Of a stretch of 64,000 nt of DNA, positions 10,091-18,471 are shown one piece after another (positions within the stretch are counted from its first letter, which is position 1; every line of letters begins with the position of its first letter). Position numbers and translations under genes: made by a program. The notes beneath the pieces are model-generated. The model was not told the DNA's origin. It saw nothing but the letters and a program-made list of their open reading frames with translations, and did no database searches. Origin of the DNA: JAAYAY01 sp964563135 (lineage in GTDB: Bacteria; Planctomycetota; Planctomycetia; Pirellulales; Thermoguttaceae); assembly GCA_964563135.1 (NCBI GenBank), contig CAZLWV010000011.1, positions 1 through 64,000 on the forward strand. Direction: 5' to 3'.

Positions 10091-10711
10091 ATGAGGTTTG
10101 TCGTGTCATCCAGTCCATCTTCAGTGCCCGGCGGGTCCGAGACCTCCAAGGCGCATTTCCGGGCCCGCGCGTCTCAGTGTCGGCGGGAGCTTCCCGACAA
10201 GGATCGGCGGAGTTCCGCCATCTGCACGCGATTTCTCTCGCTCCCTCAATACGCCCAGTCCAGGGCGGTTCTCGTTTTCATGCACATTGGCGACGAGGTG
10301 CGTACGACTGACCTGGTGGTGCAGCTCCTCCGCAGTGGCAAGAGAACCGTGATTCCCTACTGTTCCGGCGAGGAACTCCAGCTCTACCACCTGACCGACC
10401 TGGCCGAACTGTCTCCCGGAATGCTCGGCATTCCTGAGCCGAAAGCTTCTTTCCGCTCTCGCGCGGAGAATCACGTGGTCGCCGAGCAGCTCGATCTTCT
10501 GGCCGTCCCCGGGCTGGCCTTCGACCGCACGGGAGGACGCATCGGTTACGGTCGCGGCTATTTCGATCGGCTCCTGCTCCGCCTCCGGCCCGACGCGGTG
10601 TCGGTCGGCCTGGCCTTCGAGTGCCAGGTGTTCGACCGCGTACCCATGCAGCCGCACGACGTTCCCTTGAGTGCGGTTGTCACCGAGAATGCTGCCTATT
10701 GGGCGAAGTAG
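10091..10711 (+). CDS. ygfA: 5-formyltetrahydrofolate cyclo-ligase (methenyl-THF synthetase)
   Basis: 206 residues, normal for the family. The enzyme converts 5-formyl-THF to 5,10-methenyl-THF with ATP, recycling an inhibitory folate in the cytoplasm. The family hallmarks are visible: an N-terminal KAHFRARASQCRREL-type basic helix, GDEVRTTDLV, the conserved AVPGLAFDRTGGRIGYG loop and GRGYFDRLL that form the folate/ATP site near residues 140-165, and a C-terminal VPMQPHDVPL. The ATG at 10091 has no clear ribosome-binding site and an in-frame GTG follows at 10103, so the exact start is uncertain. It is convergent with the URO-D-like gene, with 34 bp between them. Another folate enzyme, fhs, lies 21 kb away. 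Confidence 0.92.
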   Translation: MRFVVSSSPSSVPGGSETSKAHFRARASQCRRELPDKDRRSSAICTRFLSLPQYAQSRAVLVFMHIGDEVRTTDLVVQLLRSGKRTVIPYCSGEELQLYHLTDLAELSPGMLGIPEPKASFRSRAENHVVAEQLDLLAVPGLAFDRTGGRIGYGRGYFDRLLLRLRPDAVSVGLAFECQVFDRVPMQPHDVPLSAVVTENAAYWAK

Positions 10712-10745
10712 GCGTCCTCCATTGCGGCCAGCCCGTGCAAGGACC

Positions 10746-11708
10746 TCACAAGGTCCGGCACAACTCCTGGATGTATTCCACGTTTTCCGGGGGAGTCTCG
10801 TAGGGCAGTGCACTCGTGCCCAGACAGGTATTGGCTCGCCCGGCGGCCAGTGTGGCGATCCGCTCCACCTCGGCGCGGAGTTGGTCGCGGGTACCCTGCG
10901 CCATGATCGTCGGAGAGGCGTTGATCCGCACCCGAATGTCGGTCCGGTCCCACACCTTTTGCATGAAGGCCGCCTGGTCGGTCTCGATGGGGTTGATCAG
11001 ATAGCCGGTTCCGGTCTCCAGAAGCGACTCGACAATCGGTTCCGTATCTCCGCCGATGACGCAGGGAACCGGGTGCCCCACGATCCCGGCCGTCCGTTCC
11101 ATGATCGCCTTGAGCGCCGGCAGTTCCACCTCGCGGAACATCCGGGGCGACAACAGGGGCGGCGCGGCCGCCGACTCAAAGAAGGCCACGTCGAGCCCCG
11201 CATCCACGATCGCTTCTGCCAGACGAAGCTGCCCTTCGACCAAGTGCAGAAGCGCCCCGGCGGCGCAGGCGGGCCGTGTCGCGATCTCCAGCAGTAGCGG
11301 TTCCATGCCCAGGAGATTGCTGGCGATCGACATCGGGCCTGCCATCGGAAGCCGTACGTCGGCTTCGGGGAACTGGTCGGCAAGGCGCCGTGCCGCTGCC
11401 AGCACCATGGGGATCCGGCCCGCCGTCTGCGGATCGAAGGGAGCCAGGCGGCCCAGTTCGTCCAGGTTGGCGCATAACGGCCGGAGGATCGCAGGAATCC
11501 CTGTGCCTCCCGGTCGGCTGACCGTGGCCCCGTAGGCCTCGGCCTCCAGGTTGTAGATGTCGATCGAAACAACGACCGGTGCATGCCCGTATCGCCGATA
11601 GGCCTCAGCATGTGCCTGGTACGTCAGGTCGGCACTGCGAGAAACCTCCCAGGGCGTGCGTCCGATCAGATAGGCGGCATGTTCGTAGACGGCAGGTGTG
11701 CAATCCAT
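10746..11708 (-). CDS. Uroporphyrinogen-decarboxylase-family protein (MtaA/CmuA-like)
   Basis: 320 residues with the URO-D TIM-barrel pattern: VRLPMAGPMS, a helix DAGLDVAFFE, and a C-terminal strand GYLINPIETD. It lacks the N-terminal RQAGR motif of true HemE, so haem synthesis is unlikely. The end carries the TCLGTSALPYETPPENV pattern that corresponds to the distal Cys and the P.ENV motif of MtaA/CmuA-type methylcobalamin:coenzyme methyltransferases. The middle metal-ligand region reads PCVIGGDT, where those enzymes usually have H.C. A corrinoid-linked methyl transfer role is therefore plausible but unproven. The upstream side holds a dispersed element and the CAP-domain gene on the same strand. 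Confidence 0.78.
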   Translation of the reverse strand: MDCTPAVYEHAAYLIGRTPWEVSRSADLTYQAHAEAYRRYGHAPVVVSIDIYNLEAEAYGATVSRPGGTGIPAILRPLCANLDELGRLAPFDPQTAGRIPMVLAAARRLADQFPEADVRLPMAGPMSIASNLLGMEPLLLEIATRPACAAGALLHLVEGQLRLAEAIVDAGLDVAFFESAAAPPLLSPRMFREVELPALKAIMERTAGIVGHPVPCVIGGDTEPIVESLLETGTGYLINPIETDQAAFMQKVWDRTDIRVRINASPTIMAQGTRDQLRAEVERIATLAAGRANTCLGTSALPYETPPENVEYIQELCRTL

Positions 11709-11835
11709 CGGCCCTCCGCTCGTAAAATCTGCTGATTTCGGAGGTCATTGGATCGGTTGCAGAAGCCTGCGTCAAGCGACGAGACGTTGAGCTTCTTCGG
11801 GCGTCTGGAGTCGATTCCCAGCGAGCCCCTATTGA

Positions 11836-11910
11836 AGCCCTGCATGGATCGGAAAACGAGGCTCAGCGGCGCAAGCCCGATTCCAGGGAAGCAGGGCACC
11901 GAAGTGCCTT
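11836..11910. repeat. Dispersed 75-bp structured element, copy 1
   Basis: This segment aligns with 48789-48862 in the same orientation: AGCCCTGCA.GGATCGG.AAACGAG, then a variable hairpin, then GCCCG.TTC..GGGAA.CAG.GCACCGA. The variable arms differ but both can pair (GGCT/AAGCC here, CCGG/CCGG there), which suggests a conserved fold. A terminal hairpin GGCAC-CGAA-GTGCC is perfect in this copy. It lies in the 320-bp gap between the URO-D-like gene and the CAP gene; nothing else was seen in that gap. Confidence 0.62.
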
Positions 11911-12028
11911 GCAGTCGATGCGGAAACCAGAGGTCTTCTCCACCGCGGCTCCCCGGATTTGCCGGCGCTGCTGGTTCGAATACCAGTCTCGCGCCGATCC
12001 CGGCGGCCTTCCTGGCAACCGGGTTCCA

Positions 12029-12517
12029 CTACCAACGGAACTGCTGGCACCAGTAAATGGTTCCGCCGTTGCTCTGATAGGCGGCAACCCCGATCCGGCG
12101 GTAGCTGCGATTGAGGATATTGGCTCGATGGCCTGAAGAGCTCATCCAGCCGGTAAGTGCGGCCGCGGTGTTGGCGTAGCCCATGGCAATGTTCTCTGCC
12201 ACCCCGTTGCTGTGCTGCAACGAACGCGATCGCGCCATCCAGATAGTGTGACGCCGGGCCGACTTCATCAGGCTCTCATCGACCACCAGTGCCGGAAGCC
12301 CATAACGGGCGCGCTGAGCGTTCGTCTGCTCCACAATTGCCTTCTCAATGGCGATCAGCTCGAACTTCGCCACCTCAGTCGGCCCGACGCTTGCGCTCTT
12401 GGCCGAGGTACTGGTCGTATCCGTTGCCTGCGATGGCCTTGCCGCGGTGGGATTGGCAGGGGTGTCTTCCGCGGGAGCCGCGGCCAGCAGGGTGCACAGC
12501 ATGAGCTGAGCGAGCAT
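12029..12517 (-). CDS. Secreted CAP/SCP-domain protein
   Basis: 162 residues from the ATG at 12517, chosen because GGAGG lies 5 nt upstream on this strand and the protein then starts with a signal peptide (MLAQLMLCTLLAAAPAED). A Pro/Thr/Ser-rich linker follows. The CAP domain comes next: N.QRARYGLPAL near residues 75-90, a HT.WMA....LQHSN helix, AENIAMG, and the GHRANILNRSYRRIGV motif near residues 130-145, ending YWCQQF. This is the short bacterial CAP type. Family roles range from adhesion to hydrolysis; none can be assigned here. The domain is complete. Confidence 0.9.
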   Translation of the reverse strand: MLAQLMLCTLLAAAPAEDTPANPTAARPSQATDTTSTSAKSASVGPTEVAKFELIAIEKAIVEQTNAQRARYGLPALVVDESLMKSARRHTIWMARSRSLQHSNGVAENIAMGYANTAAALTGWMSSSGHRANILNRSYRRIGVAAYQSNGGTIYWCQQFRW

Positions 12518-12727
12518 GGCATCCTCCAGGTGCAGTCCAGGGTCCTCGCCCAAATCTGCGCAGTCTGCGAAGACTTTGCGGGCAGGACTTTCCAGGGTAA
12601 CTGCTGGCAGGCGGATTGCAAGCCGGACCGCCGAAAACCCTGCTGACGGGTGGTTCGGTTCGGGGTCTCAGCAGCTTTGCCGACGGAGAGCGGAGGCAAC
12701 GACGGATAGAGACCGGCAGAGCGGCAA

Positions 12728-13069
12728 TCAGCCTTCCGGTGCCGAGTTGCCCAGATACAGCTGCAGCACCTGGCTCTGCACCTTGATCGCCCGAAGCAGA
12801 ATCCACACATGCTCGCTGGTGAATTCTGACGGGCCGCGCCGGGAGATCTCCTCCAGTTCTTCGGTCATCGCCGCGTGCTGATCGGTAGCCGCCTGAAGAC
12901 GTATCCCCATTTCGTTCCACGCCTCGGCCAGCACGTCGTCGTCTTCCAGGCTGCCGATGTCGTTCACGTAGTTGATCAGCAGAAGACACAGGCGAGCCAC
13001 GTCCGCGGGCGCAGCGTCGGGCTGAACCGATTCGATGCGGGCGGCAAGATCTTGGCAGTGGAGGCTCAT
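12728..13069 (-). CDS. Small helical protein of unknown function
   Basis: 113 residues from MSLHCQDLAARIES. A longer upstream frame exists but would run through the pdxJ promoter, so I chose the internal ATG. The product is mostly helical and acidic, with AARLCLLLINYVNDIG-like and EEISRRGPSEFTSEHVW segments, and has no signal peptide or membrane helix. I recognise no family. Gene and frame look real: the protein has balanced composition, unlike the Arg-rich shadows around it. It is divergent from pdxJ across a gap of about 295 bp. Confidence 0.65.
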   Translation of the reverse strand: MSLHCQDLAARIESVQPDAAPADVARLCLLLINYVNDIGSLEDDDVLAEAWNEMGIRLQAATDQHAAMTEELEEISRRGPSEFTSEHVWILLRAIKVQSQVLQLYLGNSAPEG

Positions 13070-13265
13070 GACAACCGGTGCAGCGACGGAGACAGTGCGC
13101 AGCCACTTCTTGGGGACGAGGCTTGGTGCCGCTGGAAGGACACGGAAACAATGTCTGCACAACTTTAGCACGCATGGACCGGAACTGGCGGATTTCTCGG
13201 CTCCTAGGCCTCTTGCGAAGGGGCTGCCGCAGGAAGGGCGCGATTGTGCCGGATACAACGAGTGG

Positions 13266-13293
13266 TTGATGGAGGTACGCGCGAAGGTATAAT
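13266..13293 (+). promoter_or_regulatory. Sigma-70-type promoter for pdxJ
   Basis: TTGATG at 13266-13271 (four of six matches to TTGACA), a 16-nt spacer, then a perfect TATAAT at 13288-13293, about 70 nt before the pdxJ ATG. Confidence 0.68.
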
Positions 13294-13364
13294 CAGACTC
13301 TTCCTTCGGAGGTGGCAGCCGCCGGATTCTCCATCCCCGACCCATTGCGAGGAGACTTCCACAA

Positions 13365-14090
13365 ATGGCAGAACTCGGTGTCAACATCGACCATGTGGCT
13401 ACCGTCCGTCAGGCTCGAAAGACCTATGAACCGGACCCGGTCTGGGCAGCCGCCCTGGCCGAACTGGGAGGAGCCGACGGTATCACGATCCACCTCCGCG
13501 AAGACCGCCGCCACATCCTCGATCGCGACCTGCGGATTCTCAAGGAAACCGTCTGCGTCAAACTGAATCTCGAGATGGCCTGTGACGAGGCGGTAACCGC
13601 CATCGCATGCCAGGTGCTCCCAAACCAGGCCACGTTGGTGCCCGAGCGACGCCAGGAAGTCACGACGGAGGGGGGGCTCGATGTGGTCGGCCAGATCGAT
13701 CGAGTCCGGCGAACCGTCCAGCGGCTGCGCGAGGCGGGAGTCCCGGTCAGCCTGTTCCTCGATCCTGATTTGCGGCAGATCGAGGCAGCCTCCCAACTGG
13801 GGGTGTCTGCCGTCGAGCTGCACACCGGGCAGTATGCGTTGGCTCAACCGGGCAAGGAGCAGAACGCCCAGCTTGAGATCCTCAAGAAGGCCGGAGCAGC
13901 GATCCGTTCCGCAGGCCTGGCCCTCCACGCCGGACACGGACTGACTTACCGCAACGTCGTGCCGGTGGCCACCATCGACGAAATGCACGAACTCAATATC
14001 GGCCACAGCATCATCGCCCGAGCGATCATGGTCGGCCTGGAGCGCGCGGTCCGCGAAATGAAGGACCTCGTTCGGGCCGAGCACCGTTGA
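13365..14090 (+). CDS. pdxJ: Pyridoxine 5'-phosphate synthase
   Basis: 241 residues, full family length. PdxJ condenses 1-deoxyxylulose 5-phosphate with 3-amino-2-oxopropyl phosphate to form pyridoxine 5'-phosphate in the DXP-dependent vitamin B6 pathway. Visible family features: LGVNIDHVATVRQAR at the N terminus, GADGITIHLREDRRHI near residue 50, LNLEMA near 68, LVPERRQEVTTEGGL near 90, VSLFLDPD near 130, AVELHTGQYA near 150, LHAGHGLTYRN near 190, and NIGHSIIARA near 215. GGAGAC lies at a proper distance before the ATG, and a good promoter is 70 nt upstream. Confidence 0.97.
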   Translation: MAELGVNIDHVATVRQARKTYEPDPVWAAALAELGGADGITIHLREDRRHILDRDLRILKETVCVKLNLEMACDEAVTAIACQVLPNQATLVPERRQEVTTEGGLDVVGQIDRVRRTVQRLREAGVPVSLFLDPDLRQIEAASQLGVSAVELHTGQYALAQPGKEQNAQLEILKKAGAAIRSAGLALHAGHGLTYRNVVPVATIDEMHELNIGHSIIARAIMVGLERAVREMKDLVRAEHR

Positions 14091-14105
14091 TGCCGGCTCC
14101 GCTCT

Positions 14106-14253
14106 CTATCGAAGCACTCCCGCCCGATCTGCCAGGAACAGGCAGAGAATCAGGGCGATGATGCCCCACCAGCACGACATGTGAAAGGCCGCAAGAACGG
14201 CGATTGTCAGACAGGCGGCAAAAGTCAGGAAGTAGATCAGGAATCGGACCATC
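14106..14253 (-). pseudogene. Short hydrophobic membrane-protein ORF, apparently frameshifted
   Basis: From an ATG at 14253 the reading starts MVRFLIYFLTF and is then lost at a run of five T (on this strand) near 14221. In the neighbouring frame the sequence continues as one long hydrophobic segment (AACLTIAVLAAFHMSCWWG, then IIALILCLFLADRAGVLR and stop). Together the halves would make a 48-residue two-helix membrane protein. Either it is a decayed gene, or the homopolymer length is wrong, or the resemblance is chance. It is convergent with pdxJ, 15 bp after that gene's stop. Confidence 0.4.
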
Positions 14254-14754
14254 GTGGCTCCCGGACGCGGTGGGGCGGTTCACGAAGAGTCTACACCGCA
14301 GCATCGGCCACAGCCAGTCCGATTGGGGAGACGGTTGCCTGGCCGCCTGGTGTCTGGTTCTCAATCCCGGGGGGGTAGCAGCCGTTCTGGGGGGATTGGC
14401 TGCGCCCCGCAAACCTTTCGGCAGTGCTGGCTTCTGCCCCCAATCCCTCCGGATTCGCCCCATTCCATGCGTGGATTGCCACGTGCCCCAGGCGCCGACC
14501 GCACTGCCTGGCTGGAACACTCGTGCCGAAACCACCCGCCCGGTCTAGTGCCGTCAACCGGCCCTCGCGATCGCTTTTCCGTCTTCCGCGAAACAAGATC
14601 GGCCCCTCATCCGTCTTACTCTTGCACATGTCATACTTCTGCGCACGGGCAGTGTATGCCTGCCCGTCGATGTCGGCGAGTTCCAGACGGTCGGTCTGCG
14701 CCAATTCAGCCCGCCACCTCTGCGAACAATTCCTTGGACATGAGGACACGAGCG
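14254..14754. other. Intergenic region without a recognised gene
   Basis: About 500 bp before the first giant gene. A frame is open through it, continuous with that gene, but its translation is Arg/Pro/Ser-rich and has no ribosome-binding site. No clear promoter, terminator or repeat was found. Confidence 0.5.
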
Positions 14755-17700
14755 ATGAAACGCGAGGCTCGATGGTTCGTGGCGGCGGTGGTTGCTGCTG
14801 CGTTGCTCTTCAGGAACCCCGGCAGAAGCCAGGAACCAGCACCGGTTCCACCGGGATCGCAGCCAACCGCTCAACCAGCACCGGAGCCCGCAGCCCAGCC
14901 GGCCGCGGCCAACCAGGCCGAATCGGATCGCCAGCTCCGCGAACAAACGATCTACATCCCCTACGAGAACCTCCGGAGGACCTTTGAAAAGGAGGGGCGA
15001 GGAGTCTTTCTGCCGTACGAAAAGTTCCGGGCACTCTGGGATGCCGCCCGGGCTGCGAAGACCGGGCCGGAGGCCGAAACACCGCGGCGAGTGGCACTGA
15101 TCACGGAAATCGACAGCGAAGCCTCGGTCCGCAGCGACGTTGTTGAGGTTCGTGCCGTTCTCCAGATTGAAACCATCGGCAAGGGCTGGCACGAGATCCC
15201 CCTCCGTTTGGCAGACACCGCGATTACCGAAGCCAGGCTTGGCGATCAGCCGGCGAGATTGCTTGCCGACGGTGGCCAGGGCTACCAGTTGCTGGTTGAG
15301 AATCCGGATGAGAAGACTCAGAAGCTGACGCTGAACCTCGCTTATGCCAAGGGTGTTGTCCGGGCTCCCGGCCAGAACAGCGTGGCCTTCCAGTCGCCGC
15401 AGGCCCCCGTGAATCGCTGGAAGGTGCGGATTCCCGAGGCTGGGGTGAAGGTCGACATCTCGCCCATGATTGCGGCCACGGAAGTAGTGGACGAGAAATC
15501 CACGGCCGGTGCGAAGCAGGCCGCCACCACACCGCCCGATGCCAAACCGGAAGAAGTGTCCTCCGTGCAGGAAACCGTCATCCTGGCCTTCGTGGGTGCT
15601 GCCCCCGAAGTCCGGATCGCCTGGACACCGAAGGCCGAGGGTGCGACCGGCCTGGCGGCCCTGGCAAGCGTGCAGGTCGAGCAGCAGGTGCTTGTCGGAG
15701 AAGGAGTGACCCGGACCCGCACGCAACTGGTCTACTCGATCAGCCGTGCCGAGTTGAGCCAACTGGTCGTTGCTGTGCCGGCCGATCAGAAGGTCGTGAA
15801 CGTCTTCGACGCCAATGTCCGTCAGTGGACCGTTGCCGAGGAGGGATTGCGGCAGAATATCACCGTCCAACTGTTCGAACCGGCCAATGGCAGCCAGACT
15901 CTGATCGTCGAGCTGGAAAAGTTCCACCCTGCGGCTCAGTCGCCGGAAAAGATCGAAGCCCCCAACGTGGCCGAAGCACCAAAGACGGTCGAGACACCAA
16001 AGGCGGCCGAAGTACCAGAGGCGGCCGAAGCACCGCCGGTCGAAACCAAGGTGCTTGAACTGGCCGTGCCGGTGATTGAGGCAGTTGGAGTCGGACGGCA
16101 ACAGGGAGTCGTGGTCGTTCAGATCGGCGAGGGCCTGCGTGCCGAGGCACTCCAGAAGGTCGGACTGGTCCAGGTGGATGCGGGGGAACTGCCCGCCGAA
16201 CTGGCCAGGTCGCCGTGGGCATTCTCCTATCGTTATGTCTCGGTGCCGTACGGATTGGTGCTCGATGTGGAGAAGATCGAGCCGCGGATCACCGCCGACT
16301 CGTTGGTCGAGGCGACCCTGGAACCCACGCGTCTGGCGCTGGCCGTCACGACCATCTACCATGTCGAGCGGGCAGGCGTGTTCCGCCTGGAACTCGCCGT
16401 GCCCGACGGCTTTACTGTACGCAATGTGACCGGGCGGCAGGTGGGCGACGCCGCCCCCGTTCAGATCGATACCCACCACCTGGCCGGAGACAAGAAGGAC
16501 CGGCTTGTGGTAAACCTCGCGCAAAAGGCCGTCGGAAAGGTCGCGTTGACCGTCTTCATGGATCGCCCTCTCGAGCATCCTGAACTGCAGACGCCGACCG
16601 GAAAGACGATCGCGATTCCCATCCCCGTGCCGCTCGTTCCTGCAGCCACCGTCGAGCATGCCACCGGCCGCCTTGTCGTCTACGCTCCGGAATCGCTTCG
16701 TGTCAACCCGGTCGAGGCCACGGCCTTGCGCTCCGTTTCAGCCGACGAAGCCCTGGCCGGAATGGTGTCGACTCGGGGTGATGCGAGGGGCGTGCTTGCC
16801 TATGTGTTTGGCGCAGAGTCGCCTTCGTTGTCCGTCGAGGCCGAACGGCGAACATCTCAGGTCACGGTGCGGCAACTGCTGGTGGCCCGCATCGAGGACG
16901 GAGTGACAACCTGCGATCTCAGCCTCTTCTACGACGTTCTCTACAGCAGCGTCAAGTCGTTGCGCATCGACGTCCCCGAAAACGTGGCCAGCCTGCTGCA
17001 CATCAAGTCGAAAGGTTTTCGCGAGCAGGTGATCGATCCGGCCCCCCAAGATCTCACGGCCGGTTGCGTCGCCTGGAGCCTGACCGGCGGCACGGAACTC
17101 CTCGGCTCGGGGCGGATTGACCTTACCTGGGAAGACAAGATGGACAAACTGGAGGCGGGCAGCAGCGTTTCCATCGCCGTCCCGCGGGTCCGGCCCATGG
17201 GAGTCGATCGCGCCTGGGGGCAGATCGTGCTCACCAAGGCCGAGACCATCGACCTCAGCGAGTCCGACACGATGTCAGGCCTCCGTCCCATCGATCCGCA
17301 ACGCGATCTGATGGACAGCCTCAAAATCGACGGCGCCGTGCGGGCTTACGAATTTCACGACGACTGGGAGTTCCAGGTCACCGCCACCCGCTACGACCTG
17401 GAAGACATCAAGCAGACGAGCATTCCCAAATCGCTCCTGCGGATGGTCGTTATGCGGTCGGGCAAGACATCTGTCCAGGCCCTCTACCGCATCCGCAGTG
17501 CCGATCAACGCCTGGAACTGCAGATGCCCGAGGGGGCCGAATTCGACGCCGATCCGCGGATCGATGGTCGTCCCGTGACCATGGAAATGGGCAAGGATCG
17601 GACCTACTTCATACCGCTTCTGAAAACCCGCGAAGAACAGACATTCCTGCTGGAACTGCGCTGCACACTCTCCGACCCGCGGCTGCCGATTGCATGGCCC

Positions 17701-18471
17701 GTGTTTCCCACGCAGCCGGCGGTCCAGAAGGTGTATCTGTGTCTGTATTTGCCCGAGGAGGTCAATCTGCTCGATACCAGCGGACCGTGGACTCGGGAGT
17801 TTCGCTGGGCAATCAACGGAAAGGGCGACTTCGAACCCCTCAACGCCATGGTCGTGGGCAGCGATACGGTGGGCACCTGGCCGGCGGGCCTGGTCGATGC
17901 CCGCTCCATACCTCCCAGCCGGCGAAACGATGCAGTTGCCGGCCGGTTGCTCGCCTGGGTCACCCAGTCCGCAGAGCCTCCCGAGAGTTTTGCCACCGAC
18001 GGTCAGTTGTTCGTCTTCTCGGCCCTCCAGCCGGGTAGCCCGATCGACGATGGACTTCGACTCTACCGGCTCCATCGAGGCTATGTGGAGACGGCCGTGG
18101 TGGTTGTGGCCGTGGTGCTCGGCTTGCTCCTGTTGCCGATGGGCTGCTCGCGACGAGCGTTCGTCCTGGGCGTTCTGGCTGTTGCCATGGTCTTCTGCGC
18201 AATCTACTGGCCGCTGGCAATCTGGAATCTGTGCGACCTGACTCTCGGCCTGCCGCTTCTGATGGTTGCCGGTGTCTGGTTCATCCAGTTCGTCGTCTGG
18301 AGGCTGCCCCATCGCGTTCACCAATGGCAAGTCCGCAAATCGGTGAACGAACCGGCTCCCGCGGGCGATATGGTCGCCGGCAGCCAAGTTGCAGACCAGC
18401 CGCCGCCGGCAGAACCGGCCCCGCCGGGCCAGTCCGAAGGTTCTTCGGAAGGAGGACGCAACGATGGCTAG
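14755..18471 (+). CDS. Large exported membrane-anchored protein, planctomycete-type, unknown function
   Basis: 1238 residues from the ATG at 14755, chosen for GAGGA eight nt upstream and an immediate signal peptide (MKREARWFVAAVVAAALLF). An Ala/Pro/Gln linker follows, then a signature module IYIPYENLRRTFEKEG..GVFLPYEKF.ALWDAA near residues 66-100 and a beta-rich ectodomain of about 1000 residues. A low-complexity Ala/Glu/Pro/Val linker lies at 15958-16050. The C terminus has about three hydrophobic helices (YVETAVVVVAVVLGLLLLP, then a second and third to 18300) and a short Pro-rich cytoplasmic-type tail. The same signature module appears twice in the next gene, which overlaps this one by eight bases. 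I do not know a named family. An envelope-spanning structural role is inferred only from topology. Confidence 0.85.
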   Translation: MKREARWFVAAVVAAALLFRNPGRSQEPAPVPPGSQPTAQPAPEPAAQPAAANQAESDRQLREQTIYIPYENLRRTFEKEGRGVFLPYEKFRALWDAARAAKTGPEAETPRRVALITEIDSEASVRSDVVEVRAVLQIETIGKGWHEIPLRLADTAITEARLGDQPARLLADGGQGYQLLVENPDEKTQKLTLNLAYAKGVVRAPGQNSVAFQSPQAPVNRWKVRIPEAGVKVDISPMIAATEVVDEKSTAGAKQAATTPPDAKPEEVSSVQETVILAFVGAAPEVRIAWTPKAEGATGLAALASVQVEQQVLVGEGVTRTRTQLVYSISRAELSQLVVAVPADQKVVNVFDANVRQWTVAEEGLRQNITVQLFEPANGSQTLIVELEKFHPAAQSPEKIEAPNVAEAPKTVETPKAAEVPEAAEAPPVETKVLELAVPVIEAVGVGRQQGVVVVQIGEGLRAEALQKVGLVQVDAGELPAELARSPWAFSYRYVSVPYGLVLDVEKIEPRITADSLVEATLEPTRLALAVTTIYHVERAGVFRLELAVPDGFTVRNVTGRQVGDAAPVQIDTHHLAGDKKDRLVVNLAQKAVGKVALTVFMDRPLEHPELQTPTGKTIAIPIPVPLVPAATVEHATGRLVVYAPESLRVNPVEATALRSVSADEALAGMVSTRGDARGVLAYVFGAESPSLSVEAERRTSQVTVRQLLVARIEDGVTTCDLSLFYDVLYSSVKSLRIDVPENVASLLHIKSKGFREQVIDPAPQDLTAGCVAWSLTGGTELLGSGRIDLTWEDKMDKLEAGSSVSIAVPRVRPMGVDRAWGQIVLTKAETIDLSESDTMSGLRPIDPQRDLMDSLKIDGAVRAYEFHDDWEFQVTATRYDLEDIKQTSIPKSLLRMVVMRSGKTSVQALYRIRSADQRLELQMPEGAEFDADPRIDGRPVTMEMGKDRTYFIPLLKTREEQTFLLELRCTLSDPRLPIAWPVFPTQPAVQKVYLCLYLPEEVNLLDTSGPWTREFRWAINGKGDFEPLNAMVVGSDTVGTWPAGLVDARSIPPSRRNDAVAGRLLAWVTQSAEPPESFATDGQLFVFSALQPGSPIDDGLRLYRLHRGYVETAVVVVAVVLGLLLLPMGCSRRAFVLGVLAVAMVFCAIYWPLAIWNLCDLTLGLPLLMVAGVWFIQFVVWRLPHRVHQWQVRKSVNEPAPAGDMVAGSQVADQPPPAEPAPPGQSEGSSEGGRNDG

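Noticed and set aside
11960..12000. Possible tRNA T-arm (CTGGTTCGAATACCAG)
   Set aside because: The stem is only four pairs with an eight-base loop, and no acceptor, D or anticodon arm can be built around it.
14554..16659. 701-codon minus-strand frame opposite the first giant gene
   Set aside because: His/Arg/Gly/Asp-rich shadow translation; the plus strand carries a signal peptide, conserved module and membrane helices.
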